Source of the DNA: Morella rubra
Taxonomy: Eukaryota > Streptophyta > Magnoliopsida > Fagales > Myricaceae
Length of the DNA stretch: 64,000 nt
Reading direction: 5' to 3'
Assembly: GCA_003952965.2 (NCBI GenBank)
Contig: CM025849.1
Span: 13,928,334-13,992,333 of the forward strand
Shown: piece after piece, positions 1-10,560 of the stretch
Numbering within the stretch: position 1 is the stretch's first letter
How the letters are laid out: every line of letters starts with the position of its first letter
The notes under the pieces: generated by a model
What the model was told of the DNA's origin: nothing
The model's input: the letters and a program-made list of their open reading frames with translations, nothing else
The model's database searches: none
Position numbers and translations under genes: made by a program

Positions 1-334
1 CTGTTGCTTTGTTTCCATGCACTCAAGAATCTTTGTCAACTCCTCCAAGCACCATGTGGATGAGGCATAGTTTTTTGAGAGTAGGATGATCGAAATTTTC
101 GACTCTTCAATGGCTTTAAGAAGCGTAGGCGAAATATCATCTCCCTTTCTCAACATTACGTCAATGTAGACCTTGATCCCTCTTCGACGCAAAGCGTTGT
201 CCAGACGATCAACAAAAGTGTTTCGGACATCTTCCCTCTAAAGCTCAAGAATACATCATAAGTCCAGCGTGGGGTACTAAAGAAGGGGAGAAAGAAGAAG
301 AGGGTCTTTGGACATCCAAGGAGGAGGAAGTCAT
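1..334 (-). pseudogene. TNL TIR exon, duplicate copy 1 (left edge cut)
   Basis: Start of a TIR-NBS-LRR immune receptor, running off the left edge of the window. The minus strand begins at an ATG at 332-334 and encodes the TIR domain, with the KVYIDVMLRKGDDISP and SKNYASSTWCLEELTKI stretches. TIR domains of this class act as NADase or signalling modules. Two one-base losses break the frame: GGGG reads as GGG in the SFRGEDVR motif (234-236), compared with copy 2, and TTTT reads as TTT before it (near 277), compared with the copy at 22858-23371. No NBS part is in view. Both breaks are in homopolymers, so sequencing error is possible; as written it is a pseudogene. Confidence 0.75.
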
Positions 335-1220
335 TGTGGAGGTGAATGCCTGAAGGCGAGGCGAGCTTGATTACTACTTCTTAGAGATAGATGGAGTAAC
401 GGCAACTCTCCTTTAAAGTTGAATATATGGAGAAGTCGATATGGTGTTCGTCAAAGGCAGAAGAGAGTGCAAGAAGGATAAGCGAGTGCTTGGTGTTGGC
501 AATTTCCTGGAAGAAGACGAGCAATTTGCATAATAAAACTCCCTGGAGAAATTCTAGCCGTTGAGCGGAGTTAAAAAAAAGGCTAAAATCGAGAGCGTCG
601 TCAGCGTGGATGGAAAGTTGTGTGGAGACTGTGTGGTAGGCTGACACTCGAGGGTGGGTGGTGCGCTGTCGGATATGACTGATGGTGTACAAAGTCTCGT
701 GGAAATTCAAGGGAAAGGCCCCCATAGCCCATAGGCGTATAATATATTTATTTATTTTTTGATATAGGCATATATAATATTGAAAGAGGTTAATGCATCG
801 AAGCCGCTAGTGGGCTTCGCTGGCAATGCCTATAACATATAAAAGAGTAACTCATGTTATGAATAGGAATTTATTTCTGTAAAAAATTTATAAAAGATTA
901 AAATTGAAGTAGCAGAAGAACCCACAATTTTTACTTATCAATTGTGTACTGAACTTGTATACAGAATGGACTATTTATAGTACCTAAATCATAAAAAAAA
1001 TTCCCATTTTTAATCAATATAGGACTAACATAATTTATACTCTAACATCCTTTTAAACTCAAAGTGAATCGTTCTGAGTTTGTAATAAGAGAATATTTAA
1101 ATAAAGATTCAAACGTGTCAAGTGCACTTTTGTTAAAAAAGATTTAGCAAGTGGGAATTGTTTTGTATATTCTGGTGACTTATTTATTTGAATTAAAATT
1201 TTTTGTAATTTTTTAACCTA
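335..1220. repeat. TNL upstream region, shared by three TIR copies
   Basis: Non-coding sequence just 5' of the TIR start (which reads leftwards). Versions follow at 6768-7650 and, more diverged, at 23372-24290, so it was duplicated together with the TIR exon. It contains a GA-rich leader and an LTR-like block at 855-1047. The open frame at 381-725 is not a convincing gene: it has no recognisable domain and the third copy does not keep it. A shorter diverged echo of 497-565 is seen at about 1287-1360. Confidence 0.6.
855..1047 (-). repeat. LTR-like repeat (TRIM-type), member 1
   Basis: On the minus strand this block starts TGTTAGAGTATAAATT and ends in ATAACA. It holds a TATAAATA box, as LTR promoters do, and a purine-rich AAAAGGA directly precedes it. 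Related blocks are at 2133-2339, 7288-7480, 8567-8773 and 23936-24107, and a partial one is near 50890-50990. No clean 5-bp target duplication was found, so calling it the 3' LTR of a short element is inference. Confidence 0.4.
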
Positions 1221-1454
1221 ATTGCATAACATAATTTGAAGATCGAGAGATAGAAATAGGACCTTGTACTATGAGCAATTGTACTTGATCCTGGCAACTT
1301 CCTGGAAAAAGAGAAGTAATTAATTGGAATCAACGGGAGAATTTCTTGCCGTTGAGCTATGATAATGCTTATTGATAGAAGGCATCGTGATGTAACTTGC
1401 AAACAAACGAGTGTGATTGCACCGCTGTTTGATCGTAATCTCTCGGAAATTCAA

Positions 1455-1802
1455 TGACTTTGTCTAGAGGTGTAACTGAATTTCCCTAAGCCATGACCAA
1501 GAGATTCGCCATGGTCATCAAAAAACAATTGAAGCTGCAACCACGGCAATGAAAAAAAAAAATCCAAGCTGATGAAATCTTATTTACCCATGGAGGCACA
1601 TCAGAGATTCAGATGTACTTGCCAAACATTCTCCATTATACTCCAATTCATTCCCAACCTTTTTAAGGTTCGGGCAACCATCGATCGAAATACTCCACAG
1701 TTTTGGCATCTGAAAAATGCTACTTGGAAGATGGATAAGATTTTCGCACTCGCCGAGGGTTAGATCACCGAGTCCTGCGAGAAACCCAAAGGATGAAGGC
1801 AA
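1455..1802 (-). pseudogene. LRR relic of a TNL, copy 1
   Basis: A leucine-rich-repeat fragment with no NBS or TIR attached. It reads LTLGECENLIHLPSSIFQMP and continues to GCPNLKKVGNELEYNGEC on the minus strand (1802 to 1584). It matches the LRR exon of the TNL at 18833-23371 (its segment near 19860-20160), and similarity continues to about 1455. It lies 5' of the TIR exon at 1-334 on the same strand, so it is the 3' remnant of a separate gene. A near-identical twin is at 7888-8235. Confidence 0.7.
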
Positions 1803-1859
1803 TTCATATCTTAAGTCGACAGAGGCGCAAAAACCTAAAGAATAAAGTCTAAAGTCTAA

Positions 1860-2017
1860 CGTAGCGTTGGGTTATAAAATATTAGTAAAATTTTATGTTG
1901 GTGTTAATAAAAGCAGTGTATTGAAATTGATGAATGAGTAATAAAAGTATAAATAAAATTTTGAAATGTGTTTGATAAAATTAAAATTTTGTTAAAATTT
2001 ACAATTTAAATGCTATG
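1860..2017. mobile_element. Tourist-like MITE, TAA duplication (member 1)
   Basis: A 158-bp AT-rich element flanked by TAA at 1857-1859 and 2018-2020. Its ends are degenerate inverted repeats of the form CRYAGCGTTKGGTTATAAAA. It has no coding capacity. The family also occurs at 2834-2986, 8293-8451, 9268-9424 and 12327-12493. The three-base duplication suggests the PIF/Harbinger group. Confidence 0.6.
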
Positions 2018-2132
2018 TAAAAGTTCGAAAAAAAGAAAAAGGGACATTTGAGTGGCAAAGAATAATATAAAGACTGAAATCTAGAGTTCACACGGATACT
2101 ATTAATAATAATCAAACAAAACAGTCATCTTA

Positions 2133-2339
2133 TGTTATAAATGCAATTGATCTTATGTAGGAATTTATTTCTTTGAAAAAAATATAAAAGATTAATAGTG
2201 AATTAGAGAGTAGAATAACCCACAATTTTTTTACTTTTCAATCGTGTATTGAACTTGTAAAGGACATATTTATAGAACTCAAATAACAAAAAACTCGCAT
2301 TTCTAATCAATATAGGATAACACAATTTATATTCTAACA
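2133..2339 (-). repeat. LTR-like repeat (TRIM-type), member 2
   Basis: A diverged relative of the 855-1047 block with the same TGTTAG start (minus strand), TATAAATA box and ATAACA end. The neighbouring open frames at 2203-2469 (minus) and 2344-2733 (plus) lie inside or beside this repeat and show no known domain. Confidence 0.4.
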
Positions 2340-2833
2340 TTCCTTGGAACTCAAGGTAAATAGGGCTAAGTTTGCAATAAGAAAAGGTTTTTTCCAAAGT
2401 CTTGTGGGAAAGCAGGCAAACCGATATCTTTCGGTGCTGGCTCACGTGCAAAAGACTAACTTCATTCAACTTTTAAAAAATGAGGGTAGTGTAATGAAAA
2501 GACCACGATCATGGAAATTAATAACACAGCCCATTCTTTTTCCTTCTGATATATATGCCATGGGAAAGCAAAAGGGAAAGCTTTACAGAAAGATCAGAAA
2601 GCAGAAAATTGTAATGATCAGCAGCCTCATTTCTTTAGCTAGGCAATTGAGTAAAGAATCCGCGTTAGTTGGAGGAGTGACTAAAAAAGATGTTCACCGA
2701 TTAGGTCCATTGGCGTGCTTTGTCTGGTCATGATCAGCTCGGTCAAAAAGGCGAAAAAAATGTTGGACTTTTTTTTTTTTTATGAAAAAAAAATGTGAGA
2801 CTTTTGACTCACAGAAGAAGGGCCCAAGTGTAA

Positions 2834-2986
2834 CACAGCGTTTAGTTACTAAAATTTAGTTTTATCAAAGATATTTTAAAATTTTATTTTTACTTTTATT
2901 ACCCACCATTAATTTTAATACACTTCTTTTTTAATACTAATTAAATTTTAACAAATTTTACTAAAATTTTATAACTAAACGCTATG
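2834..2986. mobile_element. Tourist-like MITE, TAA duplication (member 2)
   Basis: The ends CACAGCGTTTAGTTA and TAACTAAACGCTATG are inverted repeats. TAA flanks both sides (2831-2833, 2987-2989). Its twin at 9268-9424 is 4 bp longer, the difference being a few short deletions here. Confidence 0.7.
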
Positions 2987-3039
2987 TAAAGTTCACATGA
3001 AAAATACTTAACTAACTGGTGCAATTTCTTCTCAGGAGA

Positions 3040-3285
3040 TTTTTTTTTTTTTTTTTTCCTAGAAACACATCATTTCATTGATGTTGAAATACTAGAGCTT
3101 GCACAAGTTCATCCCAGGAGACAATGTCTAGGGATACGTTAACCGGTGAAACAATTCGCCGCTGCCCATTTAGTAAGAAGATGAGCCTGTTGATTCAACT
3201 TACGGGGGGATCCAACAGATGGACCAATTAGGGAAAGCAAGAAACAAAGCACGAAGAGGAGCAACAAGAGCTGATGATTTGGCTA
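3040..3285 (-). mobile_element. 5'-truncated LINE, RNase H 3' end, copy 1
   Basis: Read on the minus strand, this encodes the end of an L1-type RNase H region (AHLLTKWAAANCFTG then stop), a short 3' UTR and an A tail (the T run at 3040-3057). Only about 245 bp remain. The twin is at 9474-9720. RNase H domains of plant L1 elements commonly end in an A-H-x-L-A/T-K-W-A motif. Confidence 0.6.
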
Positions 3286-3286
3286 A

Positions 3287-3644
3287 ACTATTCTAACAAT
3301 GCAAAAAAATCATGTAACAGTTGAACAGTGGTTCTCTATTTTTAGAGAACCATTATTCACTTCACTATCTTTAAATATTAATATCTATTTTTCTATTTTA
3401 TTTTTTCTTTTCTTCTCACACTCTCTCTCTTTTTTTCTTTTTTTCTTTCTTCCTCCCATACCTTAAAAATAAATATTTAAAATATAAATGTTAGAGAAAG
3501 AACCTTTAAAAATAATATTTAAATAGAATAGTAAAAATAGATAGTTAAAATGAAGTGTTGGGAGTGATAGTTAAAATAGAGAAGTATCTTTTTGGTTAAA
3601 GTAGAGAGCTAAATTTGAAGAAGCTGCTAAAAATGCTCTAAGGT
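3287..3644. mobile_element. MITE-like inverted repeat, copy 1 with many small deletions
   Basis: AT-rich, with GGTTCTCT/AGAGAACC palindromes and a right end AGCTGCTAAAAATGCTCTAA. It corresponds to 9722-10204 but has lost many short pieces relative to it, while the sequence on either side is almost unchanged. Confidence 0.45.
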
Positions 3645-3900
3645 CTACTGGATTGCAGCCTTTAGGGTCTTAGAAATTGCTTTAATGGACCTTTCAGCCC
3701 CCAGATACTATATGTATTTCGTTCCATTGAATGATATACGATTACTTAGAATGGATACACATTGTTGGATTAGAGGAGGCAGGTGCTAGCAAGTCGAGGA
3801 AGAGATTGTCTTCGACGTGCAGTGTATGTATATATCCTGAAAATTAATGCTAATTCGTTATTCTATACTAATCGAGTAATGATAATTTTACAGATTAGTG
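3644..3900. repeat. Retroposon-tail-like segment, copy 1
   Basis: Resembles 10204-10560 and, more distantly, 24660-24835. In the fuller copies this segment ends in CTTAGAAAAAA, as a LINE or SINE 3' tail would. This copy has lost several short pieces, including most of the A run. No open frame of interest. Confidence 0.35.
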
Positions 3901-4466
3901 AAATTACAAATTTTTCCTACTAAGGTGGAAAAGCAGAGTTGCAAAGTGTGCTTTGTACAAAGCTGATTCGGTGTAGCTTGTAAGTGGAACTATGGAAGCC
4001 GGGTCCGTGTGACGTTGGTGCACTGCATCTGGTAGGATGTGTGTCTGCATAAAGCTGTCATGTCTTGTTGTTTGTGTGTAATGACTCACGCAAATGTGTC
4101 CAGCATCCTCATTGTCCAGCCTCTTTAATTCTTGAAAGCAAGGATGAAAATTCTTGAAAGCAAGGATGATGTTAGAATTGAACTTAATGGGGGCCGATTA
4201 AAATACTCCCTCCTCTGGGGGGCGACGGGAAGAGTTCCTCCTCTTCCCGTCCTCCCACCTCATGGCCCGCCGTTGGCCGGTCAGGAGTTATTTCCTTTTG
4301 TCTTCTGGTTTCAAATAAAGGTGGTTTGTTCTTTTCTTGTTTAGGGTCCTTGCTCTGGTGAAGACAGAGCGGCAACCACCTCGACAGGGCGTTCTCCAGC
4401 GAGCAGGCACCACTTGGTCAGCATCAGTTGCTCCAGATCTACGACGTCGTCCTTGTTCGGTAGCAC
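3900..4466. other. Non-coding GC-rich segment, copy 1
   Basis: Essentially identical to 10560-11126. It contains a GC-rich patch (about 4190-4290) and several short overlapping frames in different phases (for example 4132-4344 and 4337-4594), none with a recognisable domain. It may be part of an old retroelement. I see no gene in it. Confidence 0.4.
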
Positions 4467-6263
4467 TAAGGAGGGGCAAAAATTCGAGTAAGAATCGAAA
4501 TTTTCGGTTTCACTTCCGATTTTATTGTCCCGAGTCGGCACCGGAACAAGAATTTCGGAAGTTCCAAAAAAGTATAACATATGAACTTGATTGATGATTA
4601 GATTTTGGATGAAACATTTATTATTAATTTATATGTGTAAAAAAAAAAAAAAATAGGGCTCAAATAAAGATAACATTTGCTTGAATTTTTATTTTAGAAT
4701 CTAGATTTTGGTTGAATGTTTAAATTTATTGTTAATTTGGATGAATAACTAAAAATCTTCCAAAAAATTTAGTCCAACAAATATTTTTTGGCTCATTAGG
4801 AAAAAATATGTCAAAAAAAGTCACATCAGAACCAAAAATTCCATCGATTCTGGCATTCCAGGAATTTGTTAGATTGCAAGAATAGAATAGAATTTGGAGT
4901 CACCTAGTTCAGAGTTTAATATTTTAACTTGGTGGAAGGTTAACTCCACCAAATTTCCGGTTATTGCTCGAATTGCACGAGATGTGCTAGCTATTCCATC
5001 ACTACCGTTGCTTCTGAGTCTGCATTCAGCACTGGAGGGCGCGTTCTGGATCCCTATCGGAGCTCATTAGCTTCAAAAATAGTTGAGGCTCTCATATGTG
5101 CTCAAAATTGGCTAAGGTCAACACCCATTAGCCCTGCCCAACGAGTCTTAGAAACGGTTGAGGATTTTGAAAGCTTTAGACTAGACTAGATTCAGGTAAT
5201 AATGTTCTTTGAAACTCAATTCATTTACTGTTTTGGTTCATCTTTTTGTTTAATTAATGTTGTTTCCATCTTTTTATATAGAATTAGAAGCTGATCCTAT
5301 GCGTATCTTGTTGGACGAATCTTGAATGAGTTGGATTTTGGACGGTACGTGATTGTGAGTAATATCTTACTTCTAAATTCTAATGTTCCACTTATTTGTT
5401 TATCTTTTTATCTTACTTCTAACTTTTAGGTTCTAACAGTAATTCATTGTCTATAGGATGGAAAGCAATAGGAATTTTTTTTTTTTTTTTCAGTAATTGG
5501 AAGTACATTTTGCTTACTGAAGCTTTTCAATTTTCATATATTCTAATGGAGTTGTTTAATGTAGTTTGTTTCATTTATTAGTTTGCATAGACTAGAAAGT
5601 GATTTAGTGTTAATTTTGTTTTTATTTTTTATGTTTTGTTATTTCTGTTAAGTAGTATTAATTTTGTTTTTATTTTTTATATTTTGTTATTTCTTAAGAC
5701 CTTGTATGTTAATGTTTGATTCGATTAACATGTGATCTATAGTTACTTAGTAGTTATTAATTATATACGTATATAGTATATTCGAATGGGGTAATTTAGT
5801 TCTATATACTTATATTCGAATGAATTTTTTTAGGGAATAAGGCTACAATTTATCATTTTTAGCAATCTGCAAAAAAACAGAGCAATAATATGCAATTTTA
5901 ATCTTTTACCGTATATGGATAATGAAATGGGTCCAAACTAAATAAGGATTAAATATTATATGTTATAGGCATTTGCACAAAAAAGAAGAAGCCCATTATA
6001 GTTTTACAGGGCCTAAAACGCTAGTAACAGAGCTTAAAATGACCTTAAATTCAACATTTCTGGCCCAACTCGGAAAATAGCCCATTTAAATATTTGCCCA
6101 AAAAAAGCCCAATACGTAGGCCCATTTCAAATTCGGCCCAATTCCGAACCCAACCCGAAATCCAATTCGAATCCGAATATACCGACTGATCCGGATATTA
6201 GGGCAATTCGGACCGGATTCGGATAGAGCCTTCCAAATCCGAAATTTTCGGTGCACACCCCTA
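4467..6263 (+). mobile_element. Chimeric hAT remnant joining the two duplicate blocks
   Basis: The left end (TAAGGAGGGGCAAAAATTCG) matches the element at 11127-11778 to about 4900. The rest is the 3' part of another hAT element, whose right end GTGCACACCCCTA abuts the TIR exon at 6264. The 8 bases left of it (GGTAGCAC) do not match the 8 to its right (AGTGGAAC), so the two ends come from different insertions. This is the expected product of recombination between two hAT copies. Confidence 0.65.
4925..5326 (+). pseudogene. hAT transposase C-terminal dimerisation domain relic
   Basis: Encodes the conserved hAT C-terminal region: a [24 protein letters not shown] start, then, after a one-base loss near 5000, the [11 protein letters not shown] signature and a [14 protein letters not shown] helix. 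An apparent intron (about 5196-5281, GT-AG) separates it from a short acidic last exon (ELEADPMRILLDES, stop), as in the complete element at 14601-18810. The N-terminal zinc finger and catalytic core are missing, so it is dead. Confidence 0.7.
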
Positions 6264-6767
6264 AGTGGAACCCAGACAAATTGGCTACTATTGTTAGGGC
6301 TTCCCTCCACCTCCGCACCTTCATGATGTCATTTTTGAATCTCTTCTCGAGATCGGCCAATGGTTTTTTAAAAGTCATTGTTTGCTTCCGTACTTCTGAT
6401 CGATCTACTTGATAAAACACCGATAGAACCATCTGTTGCTTTGTTTCCATGCACTCAAGAATCTTTGTCAACTCCTCCAAGCACCATGTGGATGAGGCAT
6501 AGTTTTTTGAGAGTAGGATGATCGAAATTTTCGACTCTTCAATGGCTTTAAGAAGCGTAGGCGAAATATCATCTCCCTTTCTCAACATTACGTCAATGTA
6601 GACCTTGATCCCTCTTCGACGCAAAGCGTTGTCCAGACGATCAACAAAAGTGTTTCGGACATCTTCCCCTCTAAAGCTCAAGAATACATCATAAGTCCAG
6701 CGTGGGGTACTAAAGAAGGGGAGAAAGAAGAAGAGGGTCTTTGGACATCCAAGGAGGAGGAAGTCAT
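6264..6767 (-). pseudogene. TNL TIR exon, duplicate copy 2, interrupted by hAT
   Basis: TIR domain of a TNL receptor, reading from an ATG at 6765-6767. It shows SFRGEDVRNTF, RKGDDISPTLLKAIEESKIS, SKNYASSTWCLEELTKI and VFYQVDRSEVRKQ, then a FKKPLADLEKRFKND tail. TTT replaces TTTT near 6711, which puts the first 30 residues out of frame, so the open frame starts at an internal Met (6681). The hAT right end at 6263 removes the splice donor seen at 22857 in the third copy. The reading frame instead runs about 45 codons into transposon sequence (to 6127). No NBS exon follows. Likely non-functional; a TIR-only product is not excluded. Confidence 0.75.
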
Positions 6768-7650
6768 TGTGGAGGTGAATGCCTGAAGGCGAGGCGAGCT
6801 TGATTACTACTTCTTAGAGATAGATGGAGTAACGGCAACTCTCCTTTAAAGTTGAATATATGGAGAAGTCGATATGGTGTTCGTCAAAGGCAGAAGAGAG
6901 TGCAAGAAGGATAAGCGAGTGCTTGGTGTTGGCAATTTCCTGGAAGAAGACGAGCAATTTGCATAATAAAACTCCCTGGAGAAATTCTAGCCGTTGAGCG
7001 GAGTTAAAAAAAAGGCTAAAATCGAGAGCGTCGTCAGCGTGGATGGAAAGTTGTGTGGAGACTGTGTGGTAGGCTGACACTCGAGGGTGGGTGGTGCGCT
7101 GTCGGATATGACTGATGGTGTACAAAGTCTCGTGGAAATTCAAGGGAAAGGCCCCCATAGCCCATAGGCGTATAATATATTTATTTATTTTTTGATATAG
7201 GCATATATAATATTGAAAGAGGTTAATGCATCGAAGCCGCTAGTGGGCTTCGCTGGCAATGCCTATAACATATAAAAGAGTAACTCATGTTATGAATAGG
7301 AATTTATTTCTGTAAAAAATTTATAAAAGATTAAAATTGAAGTAGCAGAAGAACCCACAATTTTTACTTATCAATTGTGTACTGAACTTGTATACAGAAT
7401 GGACTATTTATAGTACCTAAATCATAAAAAAAATTCCCATTTTTAATCAATATAGGACTAACATAATTTATACTCTAACATCCTTTTAAACTCAAAGTGA
7501 ATCGTTCTGAGTTTGTAATAAGAGAATATTTAAATAAAGATTCAAACGTGTCAAGTGCACTTTTGTTAAAAAAGATTTAGCAAGTGGGAATTGTTTTGTA
7601 TATTCTGGTGACTTATTTATTTGAATTAAAATTTTTTGTAATTTTTTAAC
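6768..7650. repeat. TNL upstream region, copy 2
   Basis: Near-identical to 335-1217 at an offset of 6433 bp. It carries the LTR-like block at 7288-7480. Same content as copy 1, with no supported gene. Confidence 0.7.
7288..7480 (-). repeat. LTR-like repeat, member 3
   Basis: Duplicate of 855-1047 within the tandem block. Confidence 0.4.
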
Positions 7651-7887
7651 CTAATTGCATAACATAATTTGAAGATCGAGAGATAGAAATAGGACCTTGT
7701 ACTATGAGCAATTGTACTTGATCCTGGCAACTTCCTGGAAAAAGAGAAGTAATTAATTGGAATCAACGGGAGAATTTCTTGCCGTTGAGCTATGATAATG
7801 CTTATTGATAGAAGGCATCGTGATGTAACTTGCAAACAAACGAGTGTGATTGCACCGCTGTTTGATCGTAATCTCTCGGAAATTCAA

Positions 7888-8235
7888 TGACTTTGTCTAG
7901 AGGTGTAACTGAATTTCCCTAAGCCATGACCAAGAGATTCGCCATGGTCATCAAAAAACAATTGAAGCTGCAACCACGGCAATGAAAAAAAAAAATCCAA
8001 GCTGATGAAATCTTATTTACCCATGGAGGCACATCAGAGATTCAGATGTACTTGCCAAACATTCTCCATTATACTCCAATTCATTCCCAACCTTTTTAAG
8101 GTTCGGGCAACCATCGATCGAAATACTCCACAGTTTTGGCATCTGAAAAATGCTACTTGGAAGATGGATAAGATTTTCGCACTCGCCGAGGGTTAGATCA
8201 CCGAGTCCTGCGAGAAACCCAAAGGATGAAGGCAA
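7888..8235 (-). pseudogene. LRR relic of a TNL, copy 2
   Basis: Twin of 1455-1802, with the same residues (LTLGECENLIHLPSSIFQMP and GCPNLKKVGNELEYNGEC). No TIR or NBS is joined to it. It is the 3' remnant of a TNL lying upstream of the TIR exon at 6264-6767. Confidence 0.7.
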
Positions 8236-8292
8236 TTCATATCTTAAGTCGACAGAGGCGCAAAAACCTAAAGAATAAAGTCTAAAGTCTAA

Positions 8293-8451
8293 CGTAGCGT
8301 TGGGTTATAAAATATTAGTAAAATTTTATGTTGGTGTTAATAAAAGCAGTGTATTGAAATTGATGAATGAGTAATAAAAGTATAAATAAAATTTTGAAAT
8401 GTGTTTGATAAAATTAAAATTTTGTTAAAATTTTACAATTTAAATGCTATG
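8293..8451. mobile_element. Tourist-like MITE (member 3, duplicate of member 1)
   Basis: Flanked by TAA at 8290-8292 and 8452-8454. It differs from 1860-2017 by one T in a T run. Confidence 0.6.
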
Positions 8452-8566
8452 TAAAAGTTCGAAAAAAAGAAAAAGGGACATTTGAGTGGCAAAGAATAAT
8501 ATAAAGACTGAAATCTAGAGTTCACACGGATACTATTAATAATAATCAAACAAAACAGTCATCTTA

Positions 8567-8773
8567 TGTTATAAATGCAATTGATCTTATGTAGGAATTT
8601 ATTTCTTTGAAAAAAATATAAAAGATTAATAGTGAATTAGAGAGTAGAATAACCCACAATTTTTTTACTTTTCAATCGTGTATTGAACTTGTAAAGGACA
8701 TATTTATAGAACTCAAATAACAAAAAACTCGCATTTCTAATCAATATAGGATAACACAATTTATATTCTAACA
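8567..8773 (-). repeat. LTR-like repeat, member 4
   Basis: Duplicate of 2133-2339 within the tandem block. Confidence 0.4.
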
Positions 8774-9267
8774 TTCCTTGGAACTCAAGGTAAATAGGGC
8801 TAAGTTTGCAATAAGAAAAGGTTTTTTCCAAAGTCTTGTGGGAAAGCAGGCAAACCGATATCTTTCGGTGCTGGCTCACGTGCAAAAGACTAACTTCATT
8901 CAACTTTTAAAAAATGAGGGTAGTGTAATGAAAAGACCACGATCATGGAAATTAATAACACAGCCCATTCTTTTTCCTTCTGATATATATGCCATGGGAA
9001 AGCAAAAGGGAAAGCTTTACAGAAAGATCAGAAAGCAGAAAATTGTAATGATCAGCAGCCTCATTTCTTTAGCTAGGCAATTGAGTAAAGAATCCGCGTT
9101 AGTTGGAGGAGTGACTAAAAAAGATGTTCACCGATTAGGTCCATTGGCGTGCTTTGTCTGGTCATGATCAGCTCGGTCAAAAAGGCGAAAAAAATGTTGG
9201 ACTTTTTTTTTTTTTATGAAAAAAAAATGTGAGACTTTTGACTCACAGAAGAAGGGCCCAAGTGTAA

Positions 9268-9424
9268 CACAGCGTTTAGTTACTAAAATTTAGTTTTATC
9301 AAAGATATTTTAAAATTTTATTTTTACTTTTATTACCCATTCATTAATTTTAATACACTTCTTTTTTAATACTAACATTAAATTTTAACAAAATTTTACT
9401 AAAATTTTATAACTAAACGCTATG
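9268..9424. mobile_element. Tourist-like MITE (member 4, duplicate of member 2)
   Basis: Flanked by TAA at 9265-9267 and 9425-9427. Terminal inverted repeats CACAGCGTTTAGTTA and TAACTAAACGCTATG. Confidence 0.7.
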
Positions 9425-9473
9425 TAAAGTTCACATGAAAAATACTTAACTAACTGGTGCAATTTCTTCTCAG

Positions 9474-9720
9474 GAGATTTTTTTTTTTTTTTTTTTCCTA
9501 GAAACACATCATTTCATTGATGTTGAAATACTAGAGCTTGCACAAGTTCATCCCAGGAGACAATGTCTAGGGATACGTTAACCGGTGAAACAATTCGCCG
9601 CTGCCCATTTAGTAAGAAGATGAGCCTGTTGATTCAACTTACGGGGGGATCCAACAGATGGACCAATTAGGGAAAGCAAGAAACAAAGCACGAAGAGGAG
9701 CAACAAGAGCTGATGATTTG
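9474..9720 (-). mobile_element. 5'-truncated LINE 3' end, copy 2
   Basis: Twin of 3040-3285: the end of an RNase H frame, a 3' UTR and an A tail on the minus strand. Confidence 0.6.
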
Positions 9721-9721
9721 T

Positions 9722-10204
9722 AACCTTTAAGCATTCCTAACAGGTTCTCTATTCTAACATTTTGGTTAAATAGAGAACCAATTTAACAAAAAAAATCAAA
9801 AAACACCATGTAACAGCTTATCTATTATAAAAAATTTTAACATGTGAACAGTGGTTCTCTATTTTTAGAGAACCATTATTCACTTCACTATCTTTAAATA
9901 TTAATATCTATTTTTTTCTATCTTTTTTTTTTTTTCTTTTCTCTCACACTCTCCCTCTCTTTTTTTTTTTTTTTTTTCTTTTCTTCCTCCCATACCTTTA
10001 AAAATAAATATTTAAAAAATATAAATGTTAGAGAAAGAATAAAGAAATCTTTAAAAAGTAATATTTAAATAGAATAGTAAAAAATAGATAAATAAAATAG
10101 AGAAGCTGTTAGAGTGTTTTTAAAAAGTTGAAGTTAAAAAGAGAAATGTACTTTTTGGTTAAAGTAGAGAGCTAAATTTGAAGAAGCTGCTAAAAATGCT
10201 CTAA
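9722..10204. mobile_element. MITE-like inverted repeat, fuller copy
   Basis: Begins TTTAAGCATTCCTAACAGG and ends AGCTGCTAAAAATGCTCTAA, an imperfect inverted pair, with GGTTCTCT/AGAGAACC palindromes inside and T-rich low complexity in the middle. No coding capacity. The counterpart at 3287-3644 has lost many short pieces. Confidence 0.5.
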
Positions 10205-10560
10205 GGTCTACTGGATTGCAGCCTTTAGGGTCTTAGAAATTGCTTTAATGGACCTTTCAGCCCCTGTTAAAATATAATAGGCCTTTAGAGGTCCGATACT
10301 ATTCAGCACCATGTATTTCGTTCCATTAGAAAATGATATCTACGATTACTTAGAAAAAAAAATGATTGATACAACATTGTTGGATTAGAGAGAGGCAGGT
10401 GCTAGAAAACACCAAGCAAGTCGAGGGAATCGAGATATTTCCTTTCATTAAGTTGTCTTCGACGTGCAGTGTATGTATATATACACAATCTGAAAATCTA
10501 ATGCTAATTCGTTATTCTATACTAATCGCTAGTAATGCACGATAATTTTACAGATAAGTG
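10204..10560. repeat. Retroposon-tail-like segment, fuller copy
   Basis: Contains GGACCTTTCAGCCCCTGTTA and a CATGTATTTCGTTCCATTA motif, ending in ATTACTTAGAAAAAAAAA at about 10373. Similar tails end at about 12242, 24834 and 35867, suggesting the 3' ends of one retroposon family. Confidence 0.4.

Noticed and set aside
381..725. 114-codon frame, repeated at 6814-7158
   Set aside because: Part of the duplicated TNL upstream DNA; no domain, not kept in the third copy at 23372-24290.
855..1047. Complete LTR retrotransposon
   Set aside because: No second LTR, primer site or 5-bp duplication could be found, so only an LTR-like block is claimed.
2344..2733. 129-codon basic frame, repeated at 8778-9167
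   Set aside because: Begins beside an LTR-like repeat and shows no known domain; being in both duplicates is not conservation, since the block is nearly identical throughout.
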